Source of the DNA: Lysobacter sp. M2-1
GTDB lineage: Bacteria; Pseudomonadota; Gammaproteobacteria; Xanthomonadales; Xanthomonadaceae
DNA length: 64,000 nucleotides
Assembly: GCF_022662495.1 (NCBI RefSeq)
Contig: NZ_JAKPBU010000005.1
Coordinates: 1-64,000, forward strand
Direction: 5' to 3'
The notes under the pieces: generated by a model
The model's input: the letters and a program-made list of their open reading frames with translations, nothing else
What the model was told of the DNA's origin: nothing
Database searches by the model: none
Shown: one piece after another, positions 59,930-64,000 of the stretch
Layout of the letters: the number at the start of each line of letters is the position of its first letter
Numbering within the stretch: position 1 is the first letter of the stretch
Program-made: the position numbers and the translations under genes

Positions 59930-61756
59930 TCATGCGGGTGCAGAGGTCCGGACCTGGTCGCGTCCGCCGGCCTTGGCCGAATACAGCGCTTCGTCGGCCG
60001 CCTGCAGCGCGGCATCGATGCTGCTGGCGATGTCGTCGGCCGGCAGCAGCTGGTGTACACCGAAGCTCGCCGACAAGGCTATGCAGCGCCCGCGCGACTC
60101 GCACGGCGCGCTGCGCAGCGCATCGCGCAGCTGTTCGGCCACGCGCACCGCCTCGTCCAGGTCGTATCCCGGCAGCGCGGCGATGAATTCCTCGCCGCCG
60201 AAACGCGCCAGCAGGGCTTCGTGGGGACGCAGCGCCTGGCCGATGCAGCGAGCCGCCCAGCGCAGGCACTCGTCGCCGACCAGATGGCCATAGTGGTCGT
60301 TGATCGCCTTGAAGTGGTCCAGGTCGATCATCAGCAGCGTGGTAGGGCGCGCCGCGGCCTGCCCATCGCGCAGCAGTTGCTCGAAGGCGTCGCGGAAGTG
60401 GCTGCGGTTGTACAGCCCGGTCAGGCCATCGCGCCGGCTCGAATCGCGCAGTCTTCCGTGCGCGTCCTCCAGCTGAGCCAGCGTGCTGGTCAGGGCCTGT
60501 GTCCGTTCGGCGACCTGGCGTTCCAGGCGCACGTTGGCTTCGCTGACGATGCGCTCGTTCTCGTTGCGCAGCGAGGCGTAGCGATAGCCCAGCGCGATCG
60601 ACAGCAGCAGCATCTCCAGCGCCGAGCCGATCTGCACACCGTACTCGGTGAAGAAGTTTTTCGGGAACAGGCCGAAGGCAAGCAGGCTGAAGACCGTGGT
60701 GCCGAGCAGGAACATCGCCCATGCCAGCAGGAACAGGCGCGCCGGCGTGTATCCGCGGCGCAGCACCACGACCGTGGCGATCGCGATCCACAGCACGCCC
60801 ACCAGCACCGCGCGGGTCACCACCGGCGTCGAAATCCGATAGGGCAGCTGCAGCGCGGCCAATCCAAATACGACGAAGAACGCGATCAGCCCCAGACTGA
60901 CCCAGTTGCCTCGTGGCCAGCGTTGCGGCAGTTCGAGGAAGGTGCGCGCGAACTGCTGCATGCCGATCAGCGCCAGGCAGATCGACAGCGGCACCGATTT
61001 GTCGGCCAGCCAAGTGGAGTTCGGCCACAGGTATTCGAAGCCGAAACCGTTGAGGGTAAACAGCACCAGGCCGAACGCACCGATATGCAGCAGGTACCAG
61101 CCGTAGCTGGGGTCGCGCAGGCTCAGCCACAGCACCAGGTTGTAGACGAACAGTGCCAGCAGGATCCCGTAATAGATGCCGATTGCGAGCTGCGCATCGC
61201 GCGACAGTTCGGCGAACGCCGAAGGCGTGTAGAGCATGAGCGGGACCTGCATCGAGCTCTGGCTCTGCACCCGGACCAGCAGATCGACCGGCTGCCCGGT
61301 GGGCAGCGTGAGCATGAAGTTCGGCTGCCGGTAGCGGATGCTGCGGGCGTGGAAAGGCAGGGCGTCGCCACCGGCCTGGTGCCAGAGCCGGCCGTCGGGA
61401 TAGCGCAGGTACACGTCGATGTGGTCGCTCAGGGCGTATTCCTGCAGCAGCAGCCAGCGCGGCTCGGCGGGGTCCTGATTGATCAGGCGGGCGTGAAACC
61501 AGAACGCACCGGACTGGAAGCCGAATGCGGTATTGCCGTCCGGCAGCGGGGCGAATCCGCCCTCGCCGACCCGGCGCAGCGCAGCGGCCGCATCGTCCGT
61601 GCCGTTGGTGTCGTGGTAGTAGGCGACGAACGGCGTGAGGCTGCTCTGCGAATTGCCCGGCACCAGCCGCAGCGGTTCGGCGGCATGCGCGCGCCCGGCG
61701 AGAGCGCCGAAGGCGAGGAGCAACCAGAGCACAGCCTGCGTCCAACGCCCGAGCAT
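59930..61756 (-). CDS. 7TMR-DISM diguanylate cyclase, second copy
   Basis: 608 aa. A signal peptide (cleavage near AHAAEP) precedes a 7TMR-DISMED2-like domain (~30-175). Seven hydrophobic segments (~185-385), a coiled-coil linker (NERIVSEANVRLERQVAERTQALTSTLAQLEDAH) and a GGDEF domain (~440-600) follow. The active site reads RFGGEEFIAALPG, a functional GGEEF. The I-site position holds PHEA, so product inhibition should be absent, in contrast to the cyclase at 23321. It is divergent from the phosphoesterase gene. Confidence 0.92.
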   Translation of the reverse strand: MLGRWTQAVLWLLLAFGALAGRAHAAEPLRLVPGNSQSSLTPFVAYYHDTNGTDDAAAALRRVGEGGFAPLPDGNTAFGFQSGAFWFHARLINQDPAEPRWLLLQEYALSDHIDVYLRYPDGRLWHQAGGDALPFHARSIRYRQPNFMLTLPTGQPVDLLVRVQSQSSMQVPLMLYTPSAFAELSRDAQLAIGIYYGILLALFVYNLVLWLSLRDPSYGWYLLHIGAFGLVLFTLNGFGFEYLWPNSTWLADKSVPLSICLALIGMQQFARTFLELPQRWPRGNWVSLGLIAFFVVFGLAALQLPYRISTPVVTRAVLVGVLWIAIATVVVLRRGYTPARLFLLAWAMFLLGTTVFSLLAFGLFPKNFFTEYGVQIGSALEMLLLSIALGYRYASLRNENERIVSEANVRLERQVAERTQALTSTLAQLEDAHGRLRDSSRRDGLTGLYNRSHFRDAFEQLLRDGQAAARPTTLLMIDLDHFKAINDHYGHLVGDECLRWAARCIGQALRPHEALLARFGGEEFIAALPGYDLDEAVRVAEQLRDALRSAPCESRGRCIALSASFGVHQLLPADDIASSIDAALQAADEALYSAKAGGRDQVRTSAPA

Positions 61757-61894
61757 GCAAACGATTCCGTGAAGGGACCGTCCCGCCGGCCCTGGTGCAG
61801 TCTAGCGCCAGTGGCGGCCGGCGGCATCCGTCACGGTTCCGCCCAGCTCTGGACGGACGGCATACTTTCCACCCTCGTATCCCGGACGCCATTC

Positions 61895-63532
61895 ATGCCG
61901 CGAATCGCCTGCCTGTTGCTGCCGGTGCTGGCTGCATTCCTTTGGGCCGAACCGGTGCATGGCCGGGCATGTGCGGACGCGGTGGTCTTCGAGGATGGCG
62001 ACGGCGACGGCGTGCGCTCTACGGGCGAGCCCGGCCTGGCCGACGTCCGGGTTTCGGACGGAAGCGACATCGTCGCGACCGATGCGCGGGGCAGGTTCCA
62101 GCTGCCGGATGACGCGGCAGGCCCTCGGACCGTGTTCGTGATCAAGCCCGCCGGCTATGCGTTCGCGCGCCGTGACGACGGACTACCCGATTTCTGGCGC
62201 AACCTGGTCACGGCTCCGGCGCCCGTTCTCGGATACGGTGGCATGCGGGCGTCGGGTGCCTGTGCCGACATCGGGCTGCGGCGCGAGGAGCTGCCTCGCG
62301 CGCGGAGCGAAGGGCTGCAGGTCCTGGTTTTTGCCGATCCGCAGCCGAAGTCGCGCATCGACGTGGATTACTACGCCCGCGACATCATCGAATCGATTTC
62401 CGGCGATCATGACGTCGCCATGCCGGCCTCGCAGGACCGCGCCGTTCGCGCGGCCGATATGGGCCTCACGCTGGGCGACATCGTCCACGACGATCTGTCG
62501 CTGTATCCCGACATCAACCGCGTCACCGCACGGCTTGGCGTTCCGTGGCTGCACGTACCGGGTAACCACGACCTGGATTTCGATGCGGCGCGCGACGAGG
62601 ACTCGCTGCTGACCTTCCGCCATCACTACGGTCCGGACACGCTGGCATGGGAGGAGCAGGAAGCCAATTTCGTCCTGCTCGACGATGTCATCTACCAACC
62701 CGGACGGCAGCCGGCCTACATCGGCGGACTGCGCGAGGACCAGTTCGCCTTCCTCGAACGCTATCTGGCCGGCGCCGACAGGGAGCGCCTGCTGGTCGTC
62801 GGAATGCATATCCCGCTGTTCGAAGCGGAGGGACGCGATACCTTTCGCGACGCCGACCGAGCGCGTCTGTTCGCGCTACTGGCCGCGTTCCCGAAGGTGC
62901 TGTTGCTGTCCGGGCACGGCCATACCCAGCAACACGTGCTGCACGGCGCGGCAACGGGGTGGCGCGGGGCGCGGCCACTGCACGAATACAACGTCGGTGC
63001 GGCCTGTGGCGCCTACTGGTCGGGCGTAAAGGATGCGCAGGGCATCCCGGATTCGACCATGGCCGATGGTACGCCCAACGGGTATGCGCGGCTGCAGGTC
63101 GACGCCAACGGAGGCTATCGCCTGTCCTGGCACAGCGCGCGCGGACAGGGCGACAGCCGTATCGGCCTGCATGCCCCGCGGGTGCTGCGGCGCGGCGCCT
63201 ACCCGGCGTTCGCCATGTACGCCAACATCTACATGGCGCGCGACGACACGCGGGTGGAATACCGGATCGATGACGGCGCATGGACGCCGATGCAGAAGAC
63301 GCTGCGTCCGGATCCGCGCCTGCAGGCGGAGAACGCACGCGACGATGCCGCCGGAGCGCTGCGCGGCTACGACCGTTCGCCCGAGGCTGCTCCATCGCCG
63401 CACCTGTGGCGCGGCACGCTGCCGACCGGTCTTGCGTCGGGCGAACACCGGATCGAGGTGCGCGCGTTCGACGCATGGCAGGGCGAGCAGCGCATGACCA
63501 CCCGTTACAGGCTCGAGGAGGCCTTGCCGTAG
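61895..63532 (+). CDS. Secreted calcineurin-like phosphoesterase
   Basis: 545 aa from ATG 61895. A Sec signal (cleavage near VHGRA) leads to a small beta-sandwich, SdrD_B/carboxypeptidase-regulatory-like (residues ~27-100, FEDGDGDGVRSTGEPGLADVRVSD). The metallophosphoesterase core follows: VLVFADPQP, LTLGDIVHDD, HVPGNHDLDFD, VVGMHIPLF and LLSGHGHTQQH hold the five metal-binding motifs. A C-terminal domain (~400-545) completes it. Periplasmic or secreted phosphate-ester hydrolysis is expected; the substrate is unknown. Confidence 0.9.
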   Translation: MPRIACLLLPVLAAFLWAEPVHGRACADAVVFEDGDGDGVRSTGEPGLADVRVSDGSDIVATDARGRFQLPDDAAGPRTVFVIKPAGYAFARRDDGLPDFWRNLVTAPAPVLGYGGMRASGACADIGLRREELPRARSEGLQVLVFADPQPKSRIDVDYYARDIIESISGDHDVAMPASQDRAVRAADMGLTLGDIVHDDLSLYPDINRVTARLGVPWLHVPGNHDLDFDAARDEDSLLTFRHHYGPDTLAWEEQEANFVLLDDVIYQPGRQPAYIGGLREDQFAFLERYLAGADRERLLVVGMHIPLFEAEGRDTFRDADRARLFALLAAFPKVLLLSGHGHTQQHVLHGAATGWRGARPLHEYNVGAACGAYWSGVKDAQGIPDSTMADGTPNGYARLQVDANGGYRLSWHSARGQGDSRIGLHAPRVLRRGAYPAFAMYANIYMARDDTRVEYRIDDGAWTPMQKTLRPDPRLQAENARDDAAGALRGYDRSPEAAPSPHLWRGTLPTGLASGEHRIEVRAFDAWQGEQRMTTRYRLEEALP

Positions 63533-63664
63533 AAGTTCGTCGGCATGCTGGAGCACGGCGAGAAACTGCACGGCGGAAGACACGAAGGCGGTCGAACCAG
63601 TCAGCACTCGTGGCGCGAGCCTGCGCCAGACGACACAGGAACCGCGCCTGCGCGCTCGTGGGGC

Positions 63665-64000
63665 CTACGGCTTCGCGTCGAGGTCTTCGATCGGATAGGG
63701 ATACGCAACCGCCTCGCCCAGCGGCGACTGCGCCTGCCACTGCCGCAGCCGCTGGCGGATGCGCTTGCCCGCCGCCATCTGCGGAAACGAGGCCTCGACT
63801 TTTTCTGCCTGCTCCCATGCGTGCACGCGCCGGGTCGCGTACTCGTAGGCCTGGAGCAGATCGTTTTCCTGGTTCAGGCCTTCCACCAGCCAGGCGCGGC
63901 CGAACCAGGTGACGCTCGATTCGCTGTCGCAGCCAAACGAGGCCCGGTCCGCGCGCGCGGCGGTGATCAGCAAGGTGTCCGCATCGCGCAGTTCGCGGAT
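63665..64000 (-). CDS. C13-family peptidase, C-terminal part (cut by window edge)
   Basis: The last ~112 residues of a gene whose start lies beyond 64000. The reading frame stays open to the edge (…IRELRDADTLLITAARADRASFGCDSES). DADTLLITAARADRASFGCDSES followed by WFGRAWLVEGLNQ resembles the catalytic cysteine region of the C13 (legumain-like) peptidases of Xanthomonadaceae. The stop at 63665 is followed by 130 bp with no feature that I can support. Confidence 0.7.
   Translation of the reverse strand: MRELRDADTLLITAARADRASFGCDSESSVTWFGRAWLVEGLNQENDLLQAYEYATRRVHAWEQAEKVEASFPQMAAGKRIRQRLRQWQAQSPLGEAVAYPYPIEDLDAKP

Noticed and set aside
59807-61894. Very long upstream extension of the phosphoesterase frame
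   Set aside because: It is antisense to the diguanylate cyclase gene and starts inside a REP repeat. The signal peptide at 61895 marks the real start.

Overview
The window looks like a chromosomal segment of a high-GC gammaproteobacterium of the family Xanthomonadaceae/Lysobacteraceae (a Lysobacter, Luteimonas or Xanthomonas relative). The evidence is the N-acetylornithine carbamoyltransferase route to arginine, a fused N-acetylglutamate kinase/acetyltransferase, a FimX-type degenerate GGDEF-EAL protein, a long histidine operon headed by a TrpR/YerC-type regulator, very strong GC3 bias, and several families of short hairpin repeats. There is no prophage, insertion sequence, CRISPR array or integrase. 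Most of the window is core chromosome, and the oddities lie in a few gene neighbourhoods and intergenic blocks.

Layout. 1-70: a G/C homopolymer run, probably an assembly artefact. 83-5483 (-): a four-gene operon of two tandem Tat-signal TldD proteins, a TldE/PmbA partner and a Tat-signal DUF4159 protein. 5672-5831: tRNA-Ala(CGC) with a 3' hairpin and terminator. 5845-9885: RNase D (-), a TPR/SUMF1-like lipoprotein (+) and an M48 membrane protease (+). 9886-10649: a gene-free block holding a 0.5-kb hairpin-rich inverted-repeat element. 10650-12824 (-): two acetoacetyl-CoA reductases around the PHA regulator PhaR. 12853-20177: gluQ, htpX, fimX, epmB/efp and a TRZ/ATZ deaminase. 20209-25953 (+): ubiG, a phosphatase, a small synthase-like protein, folE2, and a membrane diguanylate cyclase coupled to a permuted papain-like hydrolase. 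26360-28818 (-): yidD-pyrC-M23 peptidase, followed by decayed tandem copies of the 3' end of the M23 gene. 28926-34699: a cysteine-free DksA with a Lys/Ala/Pro-rich extension, an RNB exonuclease, an MFS transporter, sufE and cysS.

35491-45018 (+) is an almost continuous amino-acid cluster: argF (acetylornithine type), argG, argE, argB-GNAT, argC, argH, proB and proA, several with 4-nt overlaps. It covers the acetylated arginine pathway and the first two steps of proline synthesis. 45309-48214 holds small stress or unknown genes (ferritin-like protein, isochorismatase-like hydrolase, 3-methyladenine glycosylase, small conserved proteins). tRNA-Pro(CGG) and hisS follow, then an unusual 631-aa MIO ammonia-lyase. 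The histidine operon yerC-hisG-hisD-hisC-hisB-hisH-hisA-hisF-hisIE (52242-59797) starts from a recognisable sigma-70 promoter with two overlapping palindromes at the probable transcription start. The window ends with a second 7TMR-DISM diguanylate cyclase (-), a secreted calcineurin-like phosphoesterase (+) and the 3' part of a C13-type peptidase gene (-) cut by the window edge.
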